DNA of 19,137 nt from Leucobacter sp. (GTDB taxonomy: Bacteria > Actinomycetota > Actinomycetes > Actinomycetales > Microbacteriaceae): contig JAGNOB010000003.1 in the NCBI GenBank assembly GCA_017990305.1, forward strand, positions 1 through 19,137. The letters are read 5' to 3'. A model generated the notes under the pieces. That model saw only the letters and a program-made list of their open reading frames with translations, searched no databases and was not told where the DNA came from. The translations under genes were made by a program, and so were the position numbers. Shown here one piece after another: positions 1-7,593 of the stretch. The stretch's first letter is position 1; each line of letters starts with the position of its first letter.

Positions 1-295
1 CTTTCCCGCAGCGCTCACAGACACCGTAGTTGTCTGCTTCCCAGCGTTCAAGGGCAGCGTCAATCTGTGCGAGTTCGGCCCGCGCCGCGTCGGCGAGGCC
101 GCTCAGCCGCGACCACTCCGAGGAAAGCGTGACACCTTCCGGGTCATGCTCGTCGTCATCGTTCGCGGACTCGCGGTTCCGCACGAGCTCCGCGAGCGTC
201 ACGTCGAGATCCGACGCGCGGGACACCACGCGCTCTCGCTCGGCAAGAAGCAGAGCGCGCAGCCCGTCACGGGTCTCAGCGGGGTCGGCTTGCAC
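1..295 (-). CDS. DksA/TraR-type C4 zinc-finger protein (3' part cut by left edge)
   Basis: The reading frame starts at GTG 295-293 and runs off the left edge after 98 codons. The visible part is a charged, alpha-helical stretch rich in Glu, Arg and Ala, probably a coiled coil (residues 10-85). It is followed by YGVCERCGK, whose C93-x2-C96 is the first half of the DksA/TraR C4 zinc finger; the second cysteine pair would lie beyond the edge. Family members are small proteins that act on RNA polymerase or have unknown roles, and actinobacterial ones often replace classical DksA. The start shares one base with the upstream stop codon (TAGTG), and a GGAG lies 5 bases before it, so translation is probably coupled to the LOG-family gene. 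The family call is good; the specific function is unknown. Confidence 0.75.
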   Translation of the reverse strand, partial: MQADPAETRDGLRALLLAERERVVSRASDLDVTLAELVRNRESANDDDEHDPEGVTLSSEWSRLSGLADAARAELAQIDAALERWEADNYGVCERCGK

Positions 296-1368
296 TAGTT
301 CTCCGCGCCGACCGGCCCGGTTGGGTCGCTATCCGGCAGGTCGTTGAGCGCCCAGATGAGCCGGTACAGTTCACCAATGGCGTGTGGTCGTGGCACGAGA
401 CGGACCCGTGAAAGGGAGGCCCGCTCTGAGCCCTCTTCCGGGTACGGGTCGGCAAGTGTGATTGCTCCGGAGTCGAGCATGTAGCCGAAACGCTCGTTGA
501 GGTCGGCAAGCTGTGCCTCGGTAGGAGCGACCCGCGTGTAAAGCAGCAGTGCGTCACGCTCCCCCTCGACGTTCGTCGGAAACCAGCGAAGGTCCGTGTA
601 GTTGCTCCAGAACGCGTGCACGTGCTCAACAGCGGCGTCAGCAGAGTCGGTGATCAGCACCCGGTCGAGGTCACCAGCGGTGACGTAGCCGCCGCCCTCG
701 AGTTCGTTCACGACGAAGTCTTTGAAGCCAGACCAGTAGCTGCCTCCAGGCCTGTCGAGCAGCACTATGGGCACAGGAACCATTTTTCCCGTCTGCTGCA
801 GCGTCAACAGCTCAAATGTTTCGTCCATGGTGCCGAAGCCGCCCGGCAGGCAGATGAACGCGCTCGACTCTTTCACAAGCATGAGTTTCCTCGTGAAGAA
901 GTACTTCATCGCGACATGGTGCGCCTCGTGCGCGACGAACGCGTTCGGCTCTTCCTCGAATGGGAGCCGAATGGACACTCCGAGGGAGCGTTCCACGCCG
1001 GCGCCGACGGCTGCGGCTTCCATGATGCCAGGCCCGGCACCGGTGACGACCATCCAATTGTCCTCCGCGAGCGCTCGCGCGCTCTCCTCCGCCGCGGTGT
1101 ACAGCAGGTCGCCCGGCTTCGTGCGCGCGGAACCGAAGATTGAGGCCTTGCGAACGCCAGCGTAGGGTGCGAACAGTGCGAAGGCCTGCCGCATCTCCTC
1201 GAGCGCTGAGGCCGAGATTTTCAGGTCGAGCCGGGATGCGCCATCGGCTGCGAGGCCGAGCGCGGCGAGCATGATGCGGCGGATCAGCCCGCGCTGCTGC
1301 GTCACTCCGGCATCCCGGAGCAGGCTGTCGATGGCGTCGGCGGTCTGGTCGTTCACTGGCGCTGTCAT
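295..1368 (-). CDS. LOG-family / TIGR00730 Rossmann-fold protein (long form)
   Basis: This is a 357-residue Rossmann-fold protein of the LOG (lysine decarboxylase-like, cytokinin-activating) family. The signature pair is complete: R160-K161 in YFFTRKLMLVK and the nucleotide-binding loop PGGFGTMDE (175-183). The upstream glycine-rich segment VVTGAGPGIMEAA (107-119) also fits. Members hydrolyse nucleoside 5'-monophosphates to a base and ribose 5-phosphate. In bacteria the physiological substrate is usually unproven and may be nucleotide salvage rather than cytokinin. An N-terminal helical part of about 70 residues and a C-terminal part of about 100 residues make it longer than short LOG proteins of about 190 residues. 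The ATG at 1368 is chosen because a TAGACT -10 lies exactly where it would start the mRNA on that A. It is transcribed divergently from the ribonuclease gene and probably forms an operon with the zinc-finger gene. Confidence 0.88.
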   Translation of the reverse strand: MTAPVNDQTADAIDSLLRDAGVTQQRGLIRRIMLAALGLAADGASRLDLKISASALEEMRQAFALFAPYAGVRKASIFGSARTKPGDLLYTAAEESARALAEDNWMVVTGAGPGIMEAAAVGAGVERSLGVSIRLPFEEEPNAFVAHEAHHVAMKYFFTRKLMLVKESSAFICLPGGFGTMDETFELLTLQQTGKMVPVPIVLLDRPGGSYWSGFKDFVVNELEGGGYVTAGDLDRVLITDSADAAVEHVHAFWSNYTDLRWFPTNVEGERDALLLYTRVAPTEAQLADLNERFGYMLDSGAITLADPYPEEGSERASLSRVRLVPRPHAIGELYRLIWALNDLPDSDPTGPVGAEN

Positions 1369-1380
1369 GCCACCAGTCTA
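1369..1380 (-). promoter_or_regulatory. Leaderless promoter of the LOG-family gene
   Basis: On the minus strand TAGACT (1380-1375) is followed by six bases and the ATG at 1368, so the predicted +1 is the A of the start codon. I see no good -35 and no Shine-Dalgarno sequence. The whole divergent gap to the ribonuclease gene is only 46 bp, so the two polymerase footprints must overlap. Confidence 0.6.
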
Positions 1381-1402
1381 GGAGTTTGCGGGGCGCGGCG
1401 GA

Positions 1403-1414
1403 TAGGCTGTGGCC
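1403..1414 (+). promoter_or_regulatory. Leaderless promoter of the RNB ribonuclease gene
   Basis: TAGGCT (1403-1408) is followed by six bases and the ATG at 1415, placing the predicted +1 on the A of the start codon. No Shine-Dalgarno sequence is present. It lies back to back with the LOG-family promoter. Confidence 0.6.
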
Positions 1415-2887
1415 ATGCCAGCACGGCGCACACACCTTGCCCCTGAAACCACCCATGGCTCGCTCGCCGCCGCGCTCTCCGCGCTTCGCGACAAGAACGA
1501 TGTCTCTGACGCGTTCCCTGCCGAAGTGCTCGCCGAGGCGCGCCTCGCGGCTTCGCCGATCCCAGCGCTCGATCTGCGCGAGATCCCGTTCGTGACGCTC
1601 GACCCACCGGATTCGCGCGATCTCGACCAGGCGTTTCATCTGGAGCGCACAGGCGATGGCTTCACGCTGCGCTATGCGATCGCGGACGTTCCCGGCGTTG
1701 TTCGGCCGGGCGGTGCGCTCGACGCCGAAGCCAGGCGTCGGGGGCAGACGCTCTACCTGCCCGATGGGTCGGTGCCGCTGCACCCGCGCGAGCTCAGCGA
1801 GGATCGCGCCTCGCTGCTCCCCGATGTCGATCGCGCAGCATACATCTGGACCATTCCCGTTGACGGCAAGGGAGCCGCAGCGTTCGAGGGTGGTAGTGCA
1901 GCCGCGGCGTCCGTCGAACGCGCTCTGATTCGCTCGCGCGCCAAGCTCGGATATCCAGCAGCACAGCGCGACCTCGACGCCGGAACCGCCGCAGAGCCGC
2001 TCGCGCTGCTACCCGAGTTCGCGGCGCTTCGCATCGCGCAGGAGCAGCGCAGGGGTGGCGCGAGCCTGAACATGGCCGACGAGGAGATCATCCGCGATGA
2101 CTCGGGCTACCGCATCGAACGCCGCTTCCCGCTTCCGGTAGAGGAGTGGAACTCGCAGCTGTCGCTGCTCACCGGGATGCTTGCTGGGCGGATGATGCTC
2201 GACGGCGGGATCGGGATCCTCCGCACAATGGCAGCGCCCGACGAGAAATCGCTCGCCGAGTTTCGGCATCGGGTGTCAGTGCTCGGCGTTCCCTGGCGCG
2301 ACGCCCTCACGTACGGTGAGTACCTGCGCGAGCTGCCGCGCGGAACCCCGCAGGCCGCAGCCGTGCTTCACGCGGCCTCGAGTCTATTTCGCGGAGCCGA
2401 CTACGCGGCGTTCGGCGTCGAGCGCGATGGGGAGCTGCTTCCCCCGCCGCCGCTTCCTGAGCAGGCCGCGATCGCCGCGCCGTACGCACACGTGACCGCA
2501 CCGCTCAGGCGGCTCGTGGATCGCTGGGGCCTCGTCGTGTGCGAGGCGTTGAGCGCGGGCCGCCCCGTCCCTGAGTGGGCAGTCTCGAGTCTCGCTGACG
2601 TGCCTGCACTCATGCGTTCCTCGTCGGGGCTCGCAAGCAGGCTTGGGTCGGCTGCCATCGACCGGGTCGAGGCCGCACTCGTGCGGGATCGCGTTGGCGA
2701 GACGTTCCGCGTTGTCGTTGTCGAGGCGAAGGGCGGCAGCGCCAGAGTGCAGATCACCGACCCGCCGATCACAACGCGCTGCCCCGACCCCACCGGGATC
2801 CTTATCCCAGGTACGACCGGCACCGTGCGCGTCGTGCGCGTCGACGTAGCAAAGGGCGGGGTCGAGATCGAGCCCGTTGCCTGGTGA
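1415..2887 (+). CDS. RNB-domain ribonuclease (RNase II/R family)
   Basis: This is a 490-residue 3'-5' exoribonuclease of the RNase II/R superfamily. The metal-binding active-site motif is visible as DPPDSRDLDQAF, in the form common in actinobacterial members, where the fourth acidic position of RNase R is Gln. The C-terminal RNB signature appears as APYAHVTAPLRRLVDRW. The last 70 or so residues look like a small beta-rich OB/S1-like tail. No N-terminal cold-shock domains are present, so it is shorter than E. coli RNase R (over 800 residues) and RNase II (about 640). The ATG at 1415 is preferred over the in-frame GTG at 1409 because the -10 places +1 on that A. It converges on ispG with only 13 bp between the stops and no obvious terminator. 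Confidence 0.92.
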   Translation: MPARRTHLAPETTHGSLAAALSALRDKNDVSDAFPAEVLAEARLAASPIPALDLREIPFVTLDPPDSRDLDQAFHLERTGDGFTLRYAIADVPGVVRPGGALDAEARRRGQTLYLPDGSVPLHPRELSEDRASLLPDVDRAAYIWTIPVDGKGAAAFEGGSAAAASVERALIRSRAKLGYPAAQRDLDAGTAAEPLALLPEFAALRIAQEQRRGGASLNMADEEIIRDDSGYRIERRFPLPVEEWNSQLSLLTGMLAGRMMLDGGIGILRTMAAPDEKSLAEFRHRVSVLGVPWRDALTYGEYLRELPRGTPQAAAVLHAASSLFRGADYAAFGVERDGELLPPPPLPEQAAIAAPYAHVTAPLRRLVDRWGLVVCEALSAGRPVPEWAVSSLADVPALMRSSSGLASRLGSAAIDRVEAALVRDRVGETFRVVVVEAKGGSARVQITDPPITTRCPDPTGILIPGTTGTVRVVRVDVAKGGVEIEPVAW

Positions 2888-2900
2888 CTAGCTGGACTAC

Positions 2901-4052
2901 TTAACCGGTAACGACCTGCGGTGCGCCCGACTCGGTCGTGTGGCCCATCTCCTCGGCGATACGGTTCGCCTCTTCGATGAGCGTCGCGACAATCTCTGCC
3001 TCGGGCACTGTCTTGATGACTTCACCCTTCACAAAGATCTGGCCCTTGCCGTTGCCAGAGGCGACGCCGAGGTCTGCCTCGCGGGCCTCTCCCGGGCCGT
3101 TCACGACGCAGCCCATGACTGCGACGCGCAGCGGTACCGTCATGCCTTCGAGGCCCTTGGTAACCTCGTCAGCGAGCGTGTACACGTCAACCTGCGCGCG
3201 ACCGCACGACGGGCACGACACGATCTCGAGTTTGCGTTCGCGGAGGTTGAGCGACTGCAGAATCTGCAGACCGACCTTCACCTCTTCGACCGGTGGGGCC
3301 GAGAGCGAGACGCGGATCGTGTCGCCGATGCCCTCCGAGAGCAGGATGCCGAACGCGGTCGCGCTCTTGATCGTGCCCTGGAATGCGGGGCCGGCCTCTG
3401 TTACGCCGAGGTGCAGCGGCCAGTCGCCCTGCGCCGCGAGCTGACGGTAGGCCTTCGTCATGACGATCGGGTCGTTGTGCTTCACGGAAATCTTGAAGTC
3501 GTGGAAATCGTGCTCTTCGAAGAGCGATGCCTCCCAGACGGCGCTCTCGACGAGCGCCTCGGCGGTCGGCTTGCCGTACTTCTGCAGGAGTCGCGGATCG
3601 AGCGATCCAGCGTTCACGCCGATGCGGAGCGAAACGCCCGCGTCCTTCGCTGCCTTCGCGATCGCGCCAACGTTGCCGTCGAACTGCCGGATGTTTCCGG
3701 GGTTCACGCGCACCGCGGCGCAGCCAGCGTCAATCGCAGCGTAGATGTAGCGCGGCTGGAAGTGGATGTCAGCGATCACCGGGATCTGGCTCTTCTTCGC
3801 GATGATGTGCAAGACATCGGCGTCGTCCTGGCTCGGCACCGCGACGCGCACGATGTCACAGCCAGCCGCCGTGAGCTCGGCAATCTGCTGAAGTGTTCCG
3901 TTGATGTCGGTCGTTGGAGTCGTGGTCATCGACTGCACAGATACCTGCGAGTTGCTGCCCACGCCGATTGAACCGACCTTGATTTGACGGGTCTTGCGCC
4001 GCGGAGCCAATACTTCTGCTACCTTCGGCATTCCCAAATTCACTGCTGCCAC
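2901..4052 (-). CDS. ispG: 4-hydroxy-3-methylbut-2-en-1-yl diphosphate synthase (GcpE)
   Basis: This 383-residue enzyme of the MEP isoprenoid pathway reductively converts MEcPP to HMBPP using a 4Fe-4S cluster. The cluster ligands are visible in the C-terminal domain: C280 and C283 in VSCPSCGR and C315 in [11 protein letters not shown], with E322 in the usual acidic position. The N-terminal TIM-barrel part carries the family sequences [17 protein letters not shown] and RVNPGN. The length is typical of the two-domain bacterial form, with no plant-type insertion. The GTG at 4052 gives the family's usual N-terminus ([21 protein letters not shown]). It lies 30 bp downstream of rip1 on the same strand, so it may be co-transcribed, but it also has its own -10 in that gap. 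The cluster links it functionally to sufS-sufU in this window. Confidence 0.97.
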   Translation of the reverse strand: MAAVNLGMPKVAEVLAPRRKTRQIKVGSIGVGSNSQVSVQSMTTTPTTDINGTLQQIAELTAAGCDIVRVAVPSQDDADVLHIIAKKSQIPVIADIHFQPRYIYAAIDAGCAAVRVNPGNIRQFDGNVGAIAKAAKDAGVSLRIGVNAGSLDPRLLQKYGKPTAEALVESAVWEASLFEEHDFHDFKISVKHNDPIVMTKAYRQLAAQGDWPLHLGVTEAGPAFQGTIKSATAFGILLSEGIGDTIRVSLSAPPVEEVKVGLQILQSLNLRERKLEIVSCPSCGRAQVDVYTLADEVTKGLEGMTVPLRVAVMGCVVNGPGEAREADLGVASGNGKGQIFVKGEVIKTVPEAEIVATLIEEANRIAEEMGHTTESGAPQVVTG

Positions 4053-4065
4053 GGAAAAGAGTCTA
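4053..4065 (-). promoter_or_regulatory. Leaderless promoter of ispG
   Basis: On the minus strand TAGACT (4065-4060) is followed by seven bases and the GTG at 4052, so the predicted +1 is at 4053 or 4052. It sits inside the 30-bp gap after rip1. The bases GGTAGACTCT recur exactly in the promoter of the glycine riboswitch. Confidence 0.55.
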
Positions 4066-4082
4066 CCGCGCGCAGCCGTGCG

Positions 4083-5579
4083 TTAGCCGAATAGTGCGAC
4101 AGGCTTGACGATATCGGCGTACATAAGCAGCAAACTCATTGCGCCGAGCGCGATCACCACGACGAACGTCACGGGGACCATCTTCGCCGTGTCGACGGGA
4201 CCGGGGTCTGGCTTGCGCCGCAGTTTCGCCCAGCCGCGCTTGATCGCCTCGTAGATCGCGCCCGCGATGTGCCCGCCGTCGAGCGGCATGAGTGGCACGA
4301 GGTTGAACACAAAGAGTGCGACGTTGAGCGAGCCGGCGAGACTGAACAGGAACTGGGCACGCGATTCAATGGAGGCTTCCTCCATGCTGGCGACCTCGCC
4401 GGCGAGTCGTCCGACGCCAACAACGCCCATCGGCCCGTTCGGGTCTCGCTCCTCAGTACCGAACGCAGCGTTCCAGACGTCGACCATGCGTGCTGGCAAC
4501 CGCAGGATCACGCCAGCCACATTTTTCACGTTCTCCCCCACAAATGCGGGCACTTCGGTGAGGGGCTGCTTGACGATCTCTGTGGTCGCAGTAGCGCCAA
4601 TCATGCCGACGCTCTCGGTCTTCGGGTTGCCAGCGTCGTCGAGGATCGCTTGACCGCTGCTGTCGGCCAGGATGCGCTCGTTGGCCTGCGGGGTAAGCGT
4701 CACGGTCTCAGTTTCACCGGCGCGTTCGATCTCAACGGAAAGGGCCTGCGCGGGCGATGCGGCGACGATCGCGCGAAACTGCTCCCAGCTGTCGATCGCC
4801 ACTCCGTCGGCGGACAACAGTGTGTCACCGGGGCGAAGCCCAGCGGCTGCCGCGGGCGCTGCAGGATCGTCGGTGCCACAGGTCGTCTGTGTGCTCCCTG
4901 CGGAAACGAGGCACTCGCTGACGTGCCCGAGCGTCGTGCTTGTCTGCGGGATGCCGAAGCCTGAGATTACGATGCCGAAGAACAGGAAGGCGAGCGCGAG
5001 GTTCATCAGCGGCCCGCCTGCCATGATGATGATCTTCTTCCAGACCGGGAGGCGGTAAAAGGTGCGGTGATCCTCGCCTTCGGGGATTGTCTCGGCGCTC
5101 GCTTCGCGCGCCTCGTCAACCCAGCCGGCGACACCGCGACGGTACTCAGCCTCGCCTACAGGCCCATCGGCAGGCGAGGCCTCGCGCTTCGCTGACGACT
5201 CTTCCGCTACATCGCCGACGCGCGTGATCTCGTCGACGAACTCCTCGCCACGCTTACGCTTGGTCGTTACCGGGGCTTCCTCCGCGACCGAGTTCAAAAA
5301 CCCTGTCGTGGACTCCCTCGGCGCCTCTCCCGGCTTCGACGGCGGGTACATGCCGATCATCGCGACGTAGCCGCCAAGCGGCAAGAGTTTTACTCCGTAC
5401 TCAGTGTCACCCTTTTTGCGCGACCAGATCGTGCGGCCGAAGCCAATCATGTACTGCGTCACTTTTACGCCGAACAGCTTCGCCGGCACGAGGTGCCCGA
5501 TTTCGTGCAGCGCGATTGAGATGCCGAGCAGGAGCACGACGATGAGGATGCCGAGGGCGTAGAGCAAGACGGAAGTCAC
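4083..5579 (-). CDS. rip1: Site-2 intramembrane metalloprotease (RseP/Rip1-type, M50B)
   Basis: This 498-residue membrane zinc protease cuts transmembrane anti-sigma factors and other single-span substrates. The N-terminal membrane helix holds the zinc motif H25-E-I-G-H29. A long membrane segment begins at about residue 185 (IIIMAGGPLMNLALAFLFF). A periplasmic PDZ domain follows (about 235-300, starting GLRPGDTLLSADG). The third zinc ligand D434 lies in NLVPLMPLDGGH, and a last membrane helix lies near the C-terminus. Between about residues 90 and 170 is a charged, low-complexity cytoplasmic insertion that makes the protein longer than mycobacterial Rip1 (about 400 residues). The GTG at 5579 is the predicted +1 of a leaderless mRNA. 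Its usual neighbours are dxr upstream and ispG downstream; here the dxr side has been replaced by the glycine operon. Confidence 0.94.
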   Translation of the reverse strand: MTSVLLYALGILIVVLLLGISIALHEIGHLVPAKLFGVKVTQYMIGFGRTIWSRKKGDTEYGVKLLPLGGYVAMIGMYPPSKPGEAPRESTTGFLNSVAEEAPVTTKRKRGEEFVDEITRVGDVAEESSAKREASPADGPVGEAEYRRGVAGWVDEAREASAETIPEGEDHRTFYRLPVWKKIIIMAGGPLMNLALAFLFFGIVISGFGIPQTSTTLGHVSECLVSAGSTQTTCGTDDPAAPAAAAGLRPGDTLLSADGVAIDSWEQFRAIVAASPAQALSVEIERAGETETVTLTPQANERILADSSGQAILDDAGNPKTESVGMIGATATTEIVKQPLTEVPAFVGENVKNVAGVILRLPARMVDVWNAAFGTEERDPNGPMGVVGVGRLAGEVASMEEASIESRAQFLFSLAGSLNVALFVFNLVPLMPLDGGHIAGAIYEAIKRGWAKLRRKPDPGPVDTAKMVPVTFVVVIALGAMSLLLMYADIVKPVALFG

Positions 5580-5591
5580 CGGATCAGCGTA
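5580..5591 (-). promoter_or_regulatory. Leaderless promoter of rip1
   Basis: On the minus strand TACGCT (5591-5586) is followed by six bases and the GTG at 5579, so +1 would be the G of the start codon. The promoter implies that rip1-ispG need not depend on the upstream gcv operon. Confidence 0.55.
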
Positions 5592-5608
5592 CCCGCGCCG
5601 GCTGTGTT

Positions 5609-5626
5609 TCGACCTTCAGCGGTCGA
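5609..5626 (-). terminator. Hairpin after sdaA, possible end of the gcv operon
   Basis: A perfect 6-bp stem (5609-5614 with 5621-5626, TCGACC/GGTCGA) with a 6-base loop lies 22 bases after the sdaA stop and before the rip1 promoter. It lacks a U tract, as many actinobacterial terminators do, and the stem is short, so the call is weak. Confidence 0.35.
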
Positions 5627-5648
5627 CGCGGCGTAGCACCGTGGCGGC

Positions 5649-7130
5649 TCAGCACTCGATGACGTTGACGGCGAGCCCGCCGCGAGCGGTCTCCTTGTAC
5701 TTGTCGCTCATGTCCTTGCCTGTCTCGCGCATCGTGATGATGACCTCGTCGAGGGTGACATGATGCGCGCCATCACCCATGAGCGCCATCTTGGCGGCGT
5801 TGATCGCCTTTGACGCCGCGATCGCATTGCGTTCGATGCAGGGGATCTGCACGAGCCCGCCGATCGGATCGCAGGTCAGACCGAGGTTGTGTTCCATCGC
5901 GATTTCCGCGGCGTTCTCAACCTGTTGCGGGGTGCCTCCGAGGATCTGCGCGAGGCCGGCAGCCGCCATTGATGAGGCCGATCCGACCTCACCCTGACAG
6001 CCAACCTCGGCGCCCGAGATCGACGCCTGCTCCTTGTACAGCACGCCCACCGCTGCTGCTGCGAGCAGGAAGTCGACAACGACGCGCTGTTTCTGCTCAG
6101 CGCTCAGCGAGACCGCTCGCGGCGCGGCAGATCCCCCGCCAATGCCCGGCATACGCGCGGTGCCGAGCTCAGGGATCTGCGCGTAGTGCGTCGCGTAGAA
6201 AAGCACCGCTGGGATGATGCCCGCTGCGCCGTTCGTCGGCGCGGTCACGACGCGACCTCCCGAGGCATTCTCCTCGTTTACTGCGAGCGCAACGAGGTTC
6301 ACCCACTCTTGCCAGAACACGGGGTCGCGGTGCGGATCCTGCTCGGTGAGCTTGCGGTGCCACTCGGGTGCTCGACGGCGCACGTTTAGGCCGCCGGGCA
6401 GCACACCGGTGCGCTCAAGCGCCGAGTTCTTGCACGCCTCCATGACATCCCAGATATGCGCGAGGCCGGATCTGACGCTCGTCTCATCGCGTGCGACGAG
6501 TTCGTTCGCGAGCATCACTTCGGCGATGCTCAAGCCGCTCGTTTCTGCGTGCACGAGGAGTTCGGCACCGGTCGTGAACGGGTAGGGCTGTTCAGCGAGC
6601 TGCTGCTCAAGCCGATCGAGAATTTTCTCCTCTGCGCCCTCTCGCACGATGAAGCCGCCACCAACGGAATAGTATGTCTGTTCTTCGAGCGTGTCGCCCG
6701 CCGCGTCGAGCGCTGCGAATCGCATGCCGTTCGTGTGTGCCTCAAGCACAGTCAGCGGCCGCAAGACCATGTCTGCGATGCCGAATTTCACGACCGCTGG
6801 GGTTGCGCCCTGCAGGTCAGAAAGCTCGGCACCGACACGCAGTTCGCCACTCTGCTCGATACGTTCGAGCGCAGACTCGACTTCGCTCGGTAGTACCTGC
6901 TCCGGGTCGAAGCCCTCGAGGCCGAGCAGGATCGCGGTGAACGTGCCGTGACCGTGACCGGTGGCTGCGAGCGACCCGAAGAGGTCAACCCGCAGCCCGG
7001 CGACACGGTCAAGCAGGCCGTGGTTCACGAGTCCCGCCGCGAAGGCGTGGCTCGCACGCATCGGACCAACCGTGTGCGAGCTCGATGGCCCGATGCCTAC
7101 GGTGAAGAGGTCGAATACGCTGATCGCCAC
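5649..7130 (-). CDS. sdaA: L-serine ammonia-lyase (single-chain, iron-sulfur)
   Basis: This 493-residue enzyme deaminates L-serine to pyruvate and ammonia with a 4Fe-4S cluster. The N-terminal beta domain opens with the family motif [17 protein letters not shown]. The alpha domain follows, with [14 protein letters not shown] and three cluster-type cysteines: C378 ([11 protein letters not shown]), C420 (LTCDPIGG) and C431 (IPCIERNA). The protein ends in Cys493; in the Legionella enzyme the C-terminal cysteine reaches into the active site and ligates the cluster, and the same may hold here. The GTG start lies 31 bp after gcvH, with GGCAGG about eight bases upstream. As the last gene of the riboswitch-led gcv operon, it probably drains serine made from glycine by SHMT (not in this window) into pyruvate. 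Confidence 0.95.
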   Translation of the reverse strand: MAISVFDLFTVGIGPSSSHTVGPMRASHAFAAGLVNHGLLDRVAGLRVDLFGSLAATGHGHGTFTAILLGLEGFDPEQVLPSEVESALERIEQSGELRVGAELSDLQGATPAVVKFGIADMVLRPLTVLEAHTNGMRFAALDAAGDTLEEQTYYSVGGGFIVREGAEEKILDRLEQQLAEQPYPFTTGAELLVHAETSGLSIAEVMLANELVARDETSVRSGLAHIWDVMEACKNSALERTGVLPGGLNVRRRAPEWHRKLTEQDPHRDPVFWQEWVNLVALAVNEENASGGRVVTAPTNGAAGIIPAVLFYATHYAQIPELGTARMPGIGGGSAAPRAVSLSAEQKQRVVVDFLLAAAAVGVLYKEQASISGAEVGCQGEVGSASSMAAAGLAQILGGTPQQVENAAEIAMEHNLGLTCDPIGGLVQIPCIERNAIAASKAINAAKMALMGDGAHHVTLDEVIITMRETGKDMSDKYKETARGGLAVNVIEC

Positions 7131-7161
7131 GTTGCGGCCTGCCTTTCGTGTGTGAGGTGAG

Positions 7162-7539
7162 TTAGACGGTTGCGTCGTTCGCTGCGGCGTATTCTTCGGC
7201 CGACAGCAGCGGGCCGAACTCGGTGACGGCGACCTTGAACAGCCAGGCTGCTCCGTAGGGGTCGCTGTTCACGAGCGCGGGGTCAGCGACGACCGCGTCG
7301 TTGATCTCAACGACCTCGCCCGAGACTGGGGTGTAGAGGTCTGAGACCGACTTGGTTGACTCGATCTCGCCGCAGACCTCGCCAGCGGTGAGGGTCTGGC
7401 CGACCTCGGGCAGCTCGATGTAGACGACGTCGCCGAGGGCGTCGGCAGCGACCTGGCTGACGCCGACGGTCGCGGGGCTGTTTTCGTCGATCCACTCGTG
7501 CTCTTCGGAGTAGCGGAATCCGGCGTGTACCTGGCTCAT
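7162..7539 (-). CDS. gcvH: Glycine cleavage system H protein
   Basis: This 125-residue lipoyl carrier shuttles the aminomethyl group from P protein to T protein. The lipoyl-attachment lysine is K63 in [20 protein letters not shown], and the length is normal for the family. It is the third gene of the gcv operon. The gap after gcvT is 54 bp, the largest inside the operon, and holds a run of nine C on the transcript strand. No clear GGAGG precedes the ATG; the best purine stretch, AAGAAAGAA, ends 11 bases upstream, so this initiation site looks weak. Confidence 0.97.
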   Translation of the reverse strand: MSQVHAGFRYSEEHEWIDENSPATVGVSQVAADALGDVVYIELPEVGQTLTAGEVCGEIESTKSVSDLYTPVSGEVVEINDAVVADPALVNSDPYGAAWLFKVAVTEFGPLLSAEEYAAANDATV

Positions 7540-7561
7540 GATGTTTCTGGTTCTTTCTTGT

Positions 7562-7570
7562 GGGGGGGGG
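7562..7570. repeat. Homopolymer G9/C9 tract between gcvT and gcvH
   Basis: Nine consecutive G on the plus strand (C9 on the transcript strand) are followed by T and GGG, with a further GGG at 7585-7587. It lies in the gcvT-gcvH gap, just upstream of the weak gcvH ribosome-binding site, and outside any coding sequence. Confidence 0.9.
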
Positions 7571-7593
7571 TGGGTGCGTGCGCCTGGGCGGCG

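Noticed and set aside
1409..1414. GTG 1409 as start of the RNB ribonuclease
   Set aside because: It lies directly behind the -10 hexamer, too close to be transcribed. ATG 1415 fits the predicted +1.
2885..2903. Terminator between the RNB gene and ispG
   Set aside because: The 13-bp gap has no stable inverted repeat.
2940..3971. Open frame of 343 codons on the plus strand
   Set aside because: It is entirely antisense to ispG, whose catalytic cysteines and conserved motifs are intact. The product is Arg/Asp/His-rich without any motif.
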